64,000 bases of DNA, from contig CAILLA010000083.1 in the NCBI GenBank assembly GCA_903834925.1, positions 1-64,000 on the forward strand, given 5' to 3'. This document shows positions 18,641 to 27,534 of the stretch, piece by piece; the stretch's first letter is position 1; each line of letters opens with the position of its first letter. The translations under genes were made by a program, and so were the position numbers. Origin of the DNA: an uncultured Schlesneria sp. (GTDB taxonomy: Bacteria; Planctomycetota; Planctomycetia; Planctomycetales; Planctomycetaceae). The notes under the pieces were generated by a model. It saw only the letters and a program-made list of their open reading frames with translations. It was not told the origin of the DNA and searched no databases.

Positions 18641-19789
18641 TCAAGGGAGCTGAACGTCGATCGGCGTTGCCGGTACGAGCGTTGCCACCGATACGTGAGG
18701 CCAATCAAGGGTTGCGAAATTCAGATTCACAAATTGAGTGTATTGAATCTGGTTGTAGGTAACGGTAACACTCGTCGGTGCGGTGACTTCGGAAACTGTT
18801 TGAACGGCAAATTGAGGTATAGGAAGCCCCGGTACCGTCGTTGTTGGTGTTACGGTTACGAAAGAACCGGCTGCCATTACCGGAATCGGAAGTGTGAAAC
18901 TGACGGTTTCAATCCAGAATGTCGCCCTGAACTTATTCGCGTTCGCATTTGGACTGGTGTTCCCCAACAGAAATGCGATGTCCTGAACTCCACCACCCAC
19001 AAACGGAGCCGAAGGTGGACTGGCAATCTCGATGATGGTCGTACTCGTAATTGTCTGTCCTGAAATCGCATTGCGAAGAACGGCATTTGGATCGGCAAGC
19101 ATGGCTTGCCAATCGGCCAAATCCAAGCTGCTACCGGGAACGGGTAATACCTTTGGAATTCGAAAGGTATTACTATCACTCGCCGTCTGGCTTGGGAATT
19201 TGATCTTGACTCCTCCAGAAGTCGTGGGCGTAATATCAACGGTGGGAATCGTTGGCGCACCCGTGATCGTCGCTGAAGTCCCTTGAGCCAGGATTGTGGT
19301 TCCGTGTGGAATCGATCCCATGCGAACCAGCGAAGGTGATGTGATTGCGGGGTCGGTTGTTGGTGGAACGCTAATCCAAAGCCCTGGCTCAAAATGAATC
19401 CCAACGACTTCCCCAGGCGTTGTGACGTCATTGACCGTTTGGAGATAACTGATTCCGTTGAGGAAAATATCCGGTTGAACTTCGCCTCGATTCGGGATTG
19501 AACCAAGCCCGCTGGAGAATACTAATGATTCCGTCGTGACATTCAGCTGAAGGATATTATCGCTTCCTGAAACCGCAGGTTGACTTGGGCGAAAAATCGT
19601 ATTGAAGCCTAAGCCCGTCCAGCTTCCGATGAATTTTTCAAGAGGCCCTAACGGTGGCACACCAGCCGCTGCTGCAGCAGTCGTAGCTAAAGCCTCAGTA
19701 ACTGTTGGAGTTGATGTTTCCACATGTCCAAACTCAAATCCCTGTAAATCTCGAAGATCCGACACGCTCTGATTATCAACATTGCTCAT
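18641..19789 (-). CDS. Heme-binding/calycin-like beta-barrel family protein, function unknown
   Basis: 382 residues, starting at ATG with no signal peptide. After a 50-residue linker, residues about 55-190 hold a beta-rich domain with landmarks GPLEKFIGSWTGLGFNTIFRP (split here as FIGSWTGLGFN and TIFRP), PNRGEVQPDIFLNGISYLQ, GIHFEPGLWISVP and GSIPHGTTI. I recall this set from a widespread bacterial and fungal family sometimes annotated as heme-binding beta-barrel (nitrobindin-like). The C-terminal half is also beta-rich (ATFWIETVSF, VTVTYNQIQYTQFVNLNF). The gene lies 80 bp upstream of the HELNEARTD gene and probably shares its transcript. Catalytic role unknown. Confidence 0.85.
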   Translation of the reverse strand: MSNVDNQSVSDLRDLQGFEFGHVETSTPTVTEALATTAAAAAGVPPLGPLEKFIGSWTGLGFNTIFRPSQPAVSGSDNILQLNVTTESLVFSSGLGSIPNRGEVQPDIFLNGISYLQTVNDVTTPGEVVGIHFEPGLWISVPPTTDPAITSPSLVRMGSIPHGTTILAQGTSATITGAPTIPTVDITPTTSGGVKIKFPSQTASDSNTFRIPKVLPVPGSSLDLADWQAMLADPNAVLRNAISGQTITSTTIIEIASPPSAPFVGGGVQDIAFLLGNTSPNANANKFRATFWIETVSFTLPIPVMAAGSFVTVTPTTTVPGLPIPQFAVQTVSEVTAPTSVTVTYNQIQYTQFVNLNFATLDWPHVSVATLVPATPIDVQLP

Positions 19790-19999
19790 GTTACGTCACC
19801 TTGTGAAAAGGAAGGCCCAAACGTTTCCGAGGAACACATCAACACTCGAAGCAGTTTGCCCGATTTTGATCGAAAATCAATAGAAAGCGTATACCCTGAA
19901 CAGGGCATGCAGAGTCACTTGACACGAAGCGGAGAAACTTGACACTAAGTCGCTGAATTCCTCGTTTCCTCGTCCCCAAGCTCCCGCCTCTAAATTCGT

Positions 20000-20061
20000 G
20001 GTTCCTCAAGCTACAGCTTGGGAATGCAACTCTTCGAAGCTCTGCTTCGCGAGTCGCAAGC
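20000..20061. repeat. Dispersed hairpin repeat, family A copy 2
   Basis: The stretch from GGTTCCTCAAGC through CTTCGAAGCTCTGCTTCGCG aligns over about 60 bp with the copy at 15969-16027. A partial third unit (CGTCCCCAAGCTCCCGCCTC) lies directly before it, around 19970. It sits between the 473-residue gene and the 382-residue gene. Confidence 0.7.
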
Positions 20062-20070
20062 CACGACCGC

Positions 20071-21492
20071 TCATGGCGGTTTTAGGTTCTTAACAACTCT
20101 AAAATTGGGAATAAGATTTTCCTTTTCATCTTCGAGGGCGAAGGCCAAACTAGACGACTCCTGAAACAGGCGTTCTCCGAGTTTCCACGACAACCATTCG
20201 TCAAGCTCATCGATAATACTGGCCCACAAGGTCTTACCGTTGCCTATTGCAATATCTCCAATTAATTGTTTGACATGGCTCGCAGAGTAGGCCGGATTTG
20301 CCGTCATTGAGTCTTCTGCCGCAAATCCAAATCCATTTCCGCCGTCAACCAGGTACGCGCCGTACTTCAGAATCGCGTTCAAGAAGGATCTCACTACCAG
20401 TGGTATCGAATCCTTGTCAATTATCGTTTGAGTTTTAATGTTTACGATTTGATTCCCAATACGAAAGTTGATTGACGGCTCGAGTTTAATTCTCTGGCCC
20501 GCCGCAAGCGCCCATTTGTCCGCAGCTGGGCTTGTCATCTCCGTTCCGGTGGCGGGATAGACCCAGTTTGGAGGATCTGCTGGTGAAGGTTCTTTGAAGT
20601 ATCGCAATTGTGGCAAAGAGAACGCGAGGGCGTGCTTAATCCAACCGCCAGCTTCTTCTGCAAAGTCTTCCGGAAGAATCAGTCCACCTAAATAAGGCAA
20701 TCCGGAGGCACGAGAACTAATGCGAGGATCGACATCTGGATTCCTCGCGCCAAGACCTGTCGTTTGAAACGTACTCAACGACCCTGAGGATTGCATCTGG
20801 CTTGCTTCTAAACCACCACCCAATGATTGGCCACCGACTCCAACCTGCACGGTCGCCTGCCAGAAGTCGTACTCGATTCCCGTTTTTTCGTCGAACAGAA
20901 TGACCGTTCCATCAGAATTCAACGACTGAGGTCCCGCTGAGGCAAATTCAGCGGGGGACGGGACGGGTACTTGATGAACGATCCAACCGCCATTGTTCGT
21001 CCGACTTCTGAAAGGCCACGGCGGTTCCCATTGATCGCACGGTTGGCCTTTTTGATCCACACCAGAGACATTGCAGTCATATCGAGCAATAGGAAGGTCA
21101 GTCGTTGCCAAACCCCTGGAGTCTCGCTTTACCCCATAGATCGGAAATGCGTATTGATCATGAAACACCCACGGAGTTTGCTTCGCCCCCCCGTTTGCGG
21201 CGGACGCTTGAAGTCGGAGAATCTCTGGCTGTACCTCCTCTACCCCCTTTCCCTCGGTCTGGCCGTTTGCGACCGTTATATCAACTGTATGTTGACTCTT
21301 GATCAATTGAGCTTCGCTGGCCGATTTAAGAATTCCATAAATCGCGGTACAATACTTCAGGTTCGTATCATCGGGTTCGACGCCAATCCCCGCCACCTCC
21401 GTCAACCAGGGACTGGTCGTGCCACCCTTGTTTTCAAACAACGGAAGCGGGAATGTAAACGGCCGAGCAAATTTCGGTTCAGGAGTCGGCAT
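20071..21492 (-). CDS. 473-residue protein of unknown function, shared N-terminal module
   Basis: No signal peptide. Residues about 12-32 (FTFPLPLFENKGG then P-x-LTEV) match the start of the 205-residue neighbour. The body has the landmarks GTVILFDEKTGIEYDFWQAT, RASGLPYLGGLILPEDF, GWIKHALAFSLPQ and, near the C-terminus, FLNAILKYGAYLVDGGNGFG. I associate this series with secreted proteins of unknown function in actinobacteria and other bacteria (from memory). His and aromatic residues in those blocks could form a sugar-binding site, but no activity is assigned. It is divergent from the matrixin-like gene; the ~380-bp gap between them must hold both promoters. Confidence 0.85.
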   Translation of the reverse strand: MPTPEPKFARPFTFPLPLFENKGGTTSPWLTEVAGIGVEPDDTNLKYCTAIYGILKSASEAQLIKSQHTVDITVANGQTEGKGVEEVQPEILRLQASAANGGAKQTPWVFHDQYAFPIYGVKRDSRGLATTDLPIARYDCNVSGVDQKGQPCDQWEPPWPFRSRTNNGGWIVHQVPVPSPAEFASAGPQSLNSDGTVILFDEKTGIEYDFWQATVQVGVGGQSLGGGLEASQMQSSGSLSTFQTTGLGARNPDVDPRISSRASGLPYLGGLILPEDFAEEAGGWIKHALAFSLPQLRYFKEPSPADPPNWVYPATGTEMTSPAADKWALAAGQRIKLEPSINFRIGNQIVNIKTQTIIDKDSIPLVVRSFLNAILKYGAYLVDGGNGFGFAAEDSMTANPAYSASHVKQLIGDIAIGNGKTLWASIIDELDEWLSWKLGERLFQESSSLAFALEDEKENLIPNFRVVKNLKPP

Positions 21493-21874
21493 TCAAGTGT
21501 GCCCTATTTCGATGGACGTTACGCTCAAATAAAACCAGCAGACTCTTTGGAACAAGTGCCACACTCGAATCACAGTTCCATTATTTGTTTGGCAATGTCG
21601 TCGACGAGAAGGCTACAGCATCACCCATCCTTGCGGAAGGGTTTTCACTGTTTCAAAAAACTCCCCCTTTTTGTTCCTTCGCATCTTTTCTAGAATTTTA
21701 CGCCAATTTTGACAAAAATCATAAACGCTCAAGAATCTCGTTGACTTACCTAGAACGCATTGACATCTTAATTCTGAGACGGATGCCTTATTTTCAGCGT
21801 ACTGTTTTGTGACTGCGTGAACAAGTGATTCACGCGACGGGCGTCAGTTTGGAGTTTTTAATTGGATGTGAATT

Positions 21875-22813
21875 ATGGCCGATGATATTGACAAAGTCAC
21901 CGAAGCGTTGGGCAAGATTTCTGATATCGCCAGCCAAGTGGCGAATGAGTTACGTGGCAATACCCTTCGTCAGAAAAAGCTACCTTCAAAGAAAAAGCCC
22001 AGTGTGGATCCCCGATCGTTTCTATTGCGAAGCGACGGCGCCCCTCTCGCGCTGGCGAATTTGAAAACACATGTCTACGGAAACCATGTCGTTTGCGACA
22101 CTGAGAGCCGTGGGTATCCGACGCCTGGTAACCGTGGCGAAACAGAACTCCGTGTCGATGCTTCAAAAGGATTCATTCCACTTTGGGCGAAAGGGGTTAC
22201 TCTTGCATGGCGTTTTAACGAAAACTCGATGTTGGTGTTTGACAACCCAAGTTTAGCAGAGAGCGCGATTGAGTCGTTATTTTCTGATGCTCTGGCCGCA
22301 TGGGGCGACGCGGTCCCCGTGAAATTTGTTAAAAGCAGCGATGCATGGGATTTCGAGATTGTAATGCGACCGGTTGTGAACTGTAACGCAAACGGTTGTG
22401 TTTTGGCCTCTTCCTTTTTTCCTGGCGGTGGGCAACAGAAGTTTTACCTATACCCCACCCTATTCGATCAAAACCAGGAAGACAAGATAACGACTTTCTG
22501 CCACGAGTTGGGTCATATCTTCGGTTTAAGACACTTCTTCGCCAACATCTCTGAGACCGATAAGCCGAGCGTGTTATTCGGCAACGATTCGGAGGTCACT
22601 ATCATGAACTACAACGAAAACTGCCATTTGACCGATACTGACAAGACCGACCTGAAACGACTCTACAATGAGGTGTGGAACACACAGAACCCGAGGACGA
22701 CTATCAACGGGACTCCTATTCGATTAATGACACCGTTCCAGTCACAGGGCACGCCTCCTAGCAGTTTTCAATCTTCGGGCGGTGGTTCATGCTGTTGCTG
22801 TGGACGGCGCTGA
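21875..22813 (+). CDS. Matrixin-like (metzincin) zinc metallopeptidase
   Basis: 312 residues. The zinc site HELGHIFGLRH (His210, Glu211, His214, His220) and a downstream Met-turn (TIMNYN) are those of metzincins, family M10-like. The preceding domain (about 95-205) fits a matrixin catalytic fold (GVTLAWRFN, WGDAVPVKFV). The first 60 residues are helical and charged, possibly a propeptide or docking region. No signal peptide is visible, so export would need another route. The C-terminus is GGGSCCCCGRR, a striking four-cysteine run. It lies divergent from the 473-residue gene of the same accessory cluster. Confidence 0.88.
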   Translation: MADDIDKVTEALGKISDIASQVANELRGNTLRQKKLPSKKKPSVDPRSFLLRSDGAPLALANLKTHVYGNHVVCDTESRGYPTPGNRGETELRVDASKGFIPLWAKGVTLAWRFNENSMLVFDNPSLAESAIESLFSDALAAWGDAVPVKFVKSSDAWDFEIVMRPVVNCNANGCVLASSFFPGGGQQKFYLYPTLFDQNQEDKITTFCHELGHIFGLRHFFANISETDKPSVLFGNDSEVTIMNYNENCHLTDTDKTDLKRLYNEVWNTQNPRTTINGTPIRLMTPFQSQGTPPSSFQSSGGGSCCCCGRR

Positions 22814-23022
22814 ATTCAATCAGATTTCGAGTCGTCATGCTTTGAGCGGGCAAGTTAATCATTTCTCGCGAGGGTGGATTAGGTGCAGATTGATTCACTT
22901 GAGGCGGATGAAATCTGCCGCCTATTTCGTAAACCGTTAGGATGGAGTTTTCACGGTGACTTCGTCCATGGATGCACCGCACACGTGTGATTACCACGTC
23001 CAGATGGCAATAAGCCCTCGGC

Positions 23023-23049
23023 GCACAACGCCGAGGGCTGTCCCATACG
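23023..23049 (-). terminator. Strong hairpin terminator
   Basis: Perfect 11-bp stem AGCCCTCGGCG / CGCCGAGGGCT with a 5-base loop, just past the stop of the minus-strand gene at 23054. On the minus strand it is followed by TTATT. Confidence 0.85.
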
Positions 23050-23053
23050 AGGT

Positions 23054-25078
23054 CTAGAACCTCATGCGAGAAATCCGGCTGGAAGATGAAGCGCTGGCCG
23101 CATCTTGAGCAGTGAAGCTTCGCAAGGCATTAGCATTTTTGCTTGCAGAGTTAGGCGCACCCTGCTTGATCGAAGGGTTTAACCCGAATTGCATGACGAG
23201 CATGATCCGATGGTCCTCGCCATGCACGGTTGAAACAGCGCTAGTGGCGGTGTTATATACCGAGGCCAAACGTGAGCCGTATTGATACTCTAAGCCTATT
23301 GTGGAATTTTTCCCACTGTGCCAGAGAAGGTTGCAACCTGCCTGATACAAATTTCGATTAGCACCATCGGCACCCGCAAAATTTCCAGGATCTTGCGACT
23401 GTGCGAGCCCACCCATGAAGTTGGAACTCCAGTAGCTGCCGTTCTCTCTGACAGTCCATACGTGCCTGTAAGCACCGTATCCACCCACATTGGAAAGCAT
23501 CCTCAGGGAATCAGTCGATCCGGGTTGGCCAGCCGGACCTGTCTGGACCTGGGCAACCGCACCTGGAATGTCACCGAAAATGTATCCACCAATACCACGA
23601 CCGGCAACGCCACCAACATAAAACGTGTCAAGCAACCCATTTTCTATCAGTTCAAAACGGGCATTTGTAGAAATTCCATATCCGATCGCCGACGCATTTT
23701 GGCCATTAATGTTGTCATGAATGTCCATAGGGCGAACGAGCGCAGCGACCTGATAACTATCGAACAAATTACTTCCTTGATATCTCGTTCGCCCAACAAA
23801 CGTCGGATATCGTTGCAGAATCGTCACATCATCCTCCTTTTTTGGCTGATTCCTAAGCGTGGAATCAATCACACGGGGATCTTCGGCTGAAAAGGCTAAT
23901 TCGATCAGGTCATTGTCGTTAAGGGTATTATGCCAATAATGCCCGAGTCGAGCTTGAGGAACACCAACCCATCCAGCTGACTGTTTCGCTACTGGATCCG
24001 TCGAAAACGTAGAAGTACTCACCGTACCGACAGGAAGGGCCCCGGTGATTAAGCTTGCCGCAGACGAGCCAAGATCGCCAAACAATGTCTCTGTTTGTCC
24101 GAAAATCACAACCCATTCTTCATTGGGGTCCACATACTGAAGGACTGCCGTTCGTGGCGTCACACTCGTGCCGTCGTTGCTTGAGATGAGATCCGTATAT
24201 GCTCGTCCGGTTCCGATATCACTTGCGGACGTGATACCTAACTGTGGGCGATACGGGAATATTAGGCCGCTGCTGCCGTTTGTTTGATCTCCAACGTTGT
24301 AGTACACCTGTCCATTTTGATTACTCTCCGGAGAACCATTCAACGCGATATGGCCTGGATTAAAGACGTAATCCTTCTTATCGCTGCCTGCGACAAATCC
24401 TGTGTCATAAAACATCCCGGGGCGGATTTGAAATCCGACATCGAGCGTCGTCGGAGAATTGTCAGTCAAATCTGCAGTTGGGTCGGTTGCAGCGCCGGCT
24501 GCGGCTCCAGAACCAAATGGCGCGAACGGGTTGCTGCTGCCGCTGCTTGCGCTTGCACGAGTTAGCGCAGTGGTGCTGCTAAAAAACGGCGTCAAGCGAT
24601 AGGACTGAAGGCTTGATGTTCCGTGTGCAACAGGGTTCAAGTGGTCGTTTGGGTCATGAGCGGCCGGCAATGAATTATTGGGATGAATTGGCTGGTTCGT
24701 TATTTCGTGACGAAAAGCTTCAACCCGAGGCAGGGGTGTTGTCAAAGCACGATAAGTACTCCAGCGATCCTGACTCGTACGACTCGCGATGAACGCAGAG
24801 ATTTTATCTTGTCGTACCTTTGCCTGATTATCGAAACTTTTCAGCCGATCGAGGATTTCGGTCTGATTATTTGAGATTACCATCTGCTTCTCTTGGAGTG
24901 TATCCATTGTCGCAGGAGGGGGAAGATCTTCTGGACCTGGTACCATCGCCAGATCGGGAGGAATCGGAGGGACGTCTCCAAGCCCTGAAAGAAAATCCTC
25001 GGCCAGAAGAAACGGGGAGGAGGACGCAGCATGAATCACTGCGATCACCACAAGAAAAGAGCGCATCCTTGCCAGCAT
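23054..25078 (-). CDS. Probable outer-membrane beta-barrel protein
   Basis: 674 residues with a signal peptide (MLARMRSFLVVIAVIHAASS, cleavage near LLA-ED at about 26). A short coiled-coil-like stretch (about 58-95) is followed by Ser/Ala/Gly-rich linkers, then an extended beta-rich region (about 190-640) with alternating aromatic strands (NGSYWSSNFMGGLAQS, STIGLEYQYGSRLASV, HRIMLVMQFGLNP). This is the look of planctomycete outer-membrane porin-like proteins. Substrate unknown. Followed by a strong hairpin terminator. Confidence 0.82.
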   Translation of the reverse strand: MLARMRSFLVVIAVIHAASSSPFLLAEDFLSGLGDVPPIPPDLAMVPGPEDLPPPATMDTLQEKQMVISNNQTEILDRLKSFDNQAKVRQDKISAFIASRTSQDRWSTYRALTTPLPRVEAFRHEITNQPIHPNNSLPAAHDPNDHLNPVAHGTSSLQSYRLTPFFSSTTALTRASASSGSSNPFAPFGSGAAAGAATDPTADLTDNSPTTLDVGFQIRPGMFYDTGFVAGSDKKDYVFNPGHIALNGSPESNQNGQVYYNVGDQTNGSSGLIFPYRPQLGITSASDIGTGRAYTDLISSNDGTSVTPRTAVLQYVDPNEEWVVIFGQTETLFGDLGSSAASLITGALPVGTVSTSTFSTDPVAKQSAGWVGVPQARLGHYWHNTLNDNDLIELAFSAEDPRVIDSTLRNQPKKEDDVTILQRYPTFVGRTRYQGSNLFDSYQVAALVRPMDIHDNINGQNASAIGYGISTNARFELIENGLLDTFYVGGVAGRGIGGYIFGDIPGAVAQVQTGPAGQPGSTDSLRMLSNVGGYGAYRHVWTVRENGSYWSSNFMGGLAQSQDPGNFAGADGANRNLYQAGCNLLWHSGKNSTIGLEYQYGSRLASVYNTATSAVSTVHGEDHRIMLVMQFGLNPSIKQGAPNSASKNANALRSFTAQDAASASSSSRISRMRF

Positions 25079-25832
25079 TTAATATCATTCCCTGAAAAAG
25101 TGCCTGTACACAAACGTCTCATTATTTTTCGTCTGCAAAAATCCAATACTTAAGATATTGAATGAATTGCGAATCATGTTTACAGGTCACTAGACGGAAT
25201 AGCAGACAAGGTCGTCGCCGTTTACCCAACAAGAACTCGAATTTGAAACGAGTTGCATGTGATGCGAATCCTTACGGGATTTCCACAGGCTGAAACGACG
25301 CTTTAAAAATTATTAAAGTTCGTTTGTTGAAGAGCTCGGTAGATTTCGAGACATTTCCGAAGTATCAGGTCGGCCTCAGGATTCGATCCGCCCCATGCAG
25401 TTGCCGTTTCCTGATCGGCGGAAATTCTTGCCGCTTGATTCCAAGTGTATGAAAAAACCACGCAAATCACCTGTCACATCGTCAAGAATTGTTGACGAAA
25501 TCCAGTGTGACCCTTCGATGTTTGTGATTTGGACTTGCCAATCACAAGATTCTGTTCTTCGAAATTCGGGCGAATGGAACTTGAGCAGGCCCATGCACCG
25601 ATGGCTTCAGCAGTAATCGCCAGCATTCGGTTCCTGCTGGACTACTGCGGAAATAAACGACGCCAGAAGGACAAGAAGTGACATTCGATTCACCGCCGTG
25701 CTAATTCGATCTGGATCATTCGGCTTGGGTCGGCCGGATCAACGGCGATAATCCCAAGCCGGGGCTACATGTCCGTCAATTGGACATGGCTTGTTGCACT
25801 GCAATTGTGCTCGTCCCGTGGAGGCTTAACGG
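25079..25832. other. Intergenic region without a confident gene
   Basis: About 750 bp. Short frames on both strands (25376-25616) lack ribosome-binding sites and recognisable sequence. Two inverted repeats are present near the right end: CGGCTTGGG (25721-25729) with CCCAAGCCG (25753-25761), and CATGTCC (25768-25774) with GGACATG (25782-25788). They may terminate the minus-strand gene ending at 25833. Confidence 0.5.
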
Positions 25833-27284
25833 TCATCCGATAGTTTCCACGGCACCTGGATTTGCTTGGGAATTGAAAACGACGGTCGTGCCTGGCGTTG
25901 ATTGTGGTACAGGAGTGAGCGGCTTTGGTTTTTCGTGCGGGGCGATGCCGGTGCCTCGGACGGACATGAATTTATTGAGGACATCGAACCAGAAGGGGGC
26001 TCCGAGGGAGGCGGCGAAGATTGTCATCAGAAGGCCGGCAATCTTCGTAAGGATTAACGTCATGCTGATTGCGTATTTGATGCTGCCGTTCGCTGGTTTG
26101 CCGCCCCCTGTCACCGGGAGCGCTAACTCATTTTTGTTCCATCCGAGCGGAATTCCAAGACTGTTCAGCTTTCCGACATCGGTTTCGACGCTCTTTAAGC
26201 TGGTCTCAAGATCTGCTGGTGTTTGTTTTTTGTCGCCATCAGGTTTGTTTGCCGCCTGGGAAGTGTATTGTTTGGCCGATTCCACAATGGAGTCGCGAAG
26301 CGTTGAATTGGTTCCCAGTTGACGGCAAATCGCCACCGTGTCGATATTGAGTGCTGTGGCGAAGACGGCTGCGATGAGGAACAAAAATATGCGAGTCCGT
26401 TGTACGTACCATCCAGTTACACGATTCATTGCATCGTCGTACCAGTGTTCAATTTGATTCGTAAATTTCTTGAGTTCAGAAATGCCTTCCGACGAGTCGC
26501 TGCGAGCAACTTCGAGCAGAGGAAGCAGCAATGATTTGATGTGATCGTTTTGGATTTTCTCGATCACACTTCGGATGTCATCGAACGAAGCCTCACCAGA
26601 GAGATGAGAGGCGAGATTCGGACTCTCTTGTGCGATGCGTTTATTCTCGTCTTTGGTGAGTAATTTCACTGAATCGTTCGTTTTGGTATTCGCCGTTCCG
26701 GAAGCTTGAGTTTGCGTCGTGGTACCTGGATTTGTCGTCGGAGTCGCCGAATCGGGCGACGAACTCACGGAATCTGTTCCATTGGCTGCGGCGGGATCCG
26801 CCTCTGGCACCAGAATCGACGTCGCGGCCCGCTTCGCCAGGACGAGCAGCACCGTGGCAAATGTCTGCGACGGAACGTAACACGGCATTTGATCGTCTTT
26901 GGAGAACGAATTGATCAGCGGATGTTTAAAGAAAGCGTTTGACCAATCCCCCGGTTTCGTCGGTTTCGTCGGTTTCGTCGGTTTCGTAGGGTTGTCATCT
27001 GGTTTCTTCGACTCATCATTTGGCTCAGAAGAATTTGCGGCAGTCGGAGAGACCTCATCTGATTTGACGGGTGTTGGAAAGAAACGATTCCAAAGCCTTG
27101 TCCACCAACGCTCGGGAAACTGACTGTTCCCGTCAAGAAGATTACGGATTCCACGTTCCAGATCGATTGCTCGCGATCGCAATACCGTTGCCACAAGTTC
27201 GTTCGCGGAGGTGACAATCAGACTGAGCATGAGATAGGTCATAACCAGTCCGATGCCGATGTCCAAGACGGATGAATTCAACAT
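25833..27284 (-). CDS. Membrane protein with Lys-Pro-Thr repeat, function unknown
   Basis: 483 residues. TM1 at about 8-30 (LDIGIGLVMTYLMLSLIVTS) is followed by a soluble part with an acidic stretch and a run of KPT triplets (about 98-112). Further helices lie at about 305-328 (RIFLFLIAAVFATALNIDTV) and about 410-432, ending in GAPFWFDVLNKFMSVRGTG. That ending recurs in a bacterial membrane family of unknown function, as I recall it. The soluble part before TM2 (about 235-300) contains regular helices. No catalytic motif seen. Confidence 0.82.
   Translation of the reverse strand: MLNSSVLDIGIGLVMTYLMLSLIVTSANELVATVLRSRAIDLERGIRNLLDGNSQFPERWWTRLWNRFFPTPVKSDEVSPTAANSSEPNDESKKPDDNPTKPTKPTKPTKPGDWSNAFFKHPLINSFSKDDQMPCYVPSQTFATVLLVLAKRAATSILVPEADPAAANGTDSVSSSPDSATPTTNPGTTTQTQASGTANTKTNDSVKLLTKDENKRIAQESPNLASHLSGEASFDDIRSVIEKIQNDHIKSLLLPLLEVARSDSSEGISELKKFTNQIEHWYDDAMNRVTGWYVQRTRIFLFLIAAVFATALNIDTVAICRQLGTNSTLRDSIVESAKQYTSQAANKPDGDKKQTPADLETSLKSVETDVGKLNSLGIPLGWNKNELALPVTGGGKPANGSIKYAISMTLILTKIAGLLMTIFAASLGAPFWFDVLNKFMSVRGTGIAPHEKPKPLTPVPQSTPGTTVVFNSQANPGAVETIG
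26952..26988. repeat. Tandem 9-bp repeat inside a CDS (Lys-Pro-Thr codons)
   Basis: GGTTTCGTC is repeated about four times; on the minus strand this encodes Lys-Pro-Thr. A unit-preserving 9-bp repeat of this kind can change in copy number without a frameshift. Confidence 0.85.
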
Positions 27285-27326
27285 GAGAGTTTGTCTTTAA
27301 AATCGCTTGAGTTTTCTTTGTCGCAA

Positions 27327-27405
27327 TTTCAGGCAACGCCGTGAAGTATTTTTCAAAACCAGACCGACGATAGATCCCATTGCATCGGAGTCTTCTCCGA
27401 CGTCG
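27327..27405. repeat. Dispersed hairpin repeat, family B copy 1
   Basis: It starts TTTCAGGCAACGCCGTGAAG and ends with the stem TCGGAG-TCTT-CTCCGA. The same block, inverted, is present at 32899-32979. It lies downstream of the beta-lactamase-family gene and upstream of the KPT protein gene. Confidence 0.75.
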
Positions 27406-27534
27406 TAAGCACCACGCGTTGCGCCCCTCCTTCGGCGATTTCTGGTTTTTGAAATGAAAACGGCAAACCAACAGGTCGGAATCGTCCGCGAACGATTAAA
27501 TGTGATCTTGGGAATCAATAATCACAACAGGAAC

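Noticed and set aside
25376-25616. Two overlapping short frames in the 25-kb gap
   Set aside because: No ribosome-binding site, no recognised motif, and each is the shadow of the other.
25780-26322. 180-codon plus-strand open frame
   Set aside because: It runs antisense to the membrane-protein gene, whose TM helices and codon pattern are more convincing; no ribosome-binding site.
26952-26988. Short regular repeat that might suggest a CRISPR or satellite array
   Set aside because: Units are 9 bp, contiguous, and encode Lys-Pro-Thr inside a long gene; there are no spacers.
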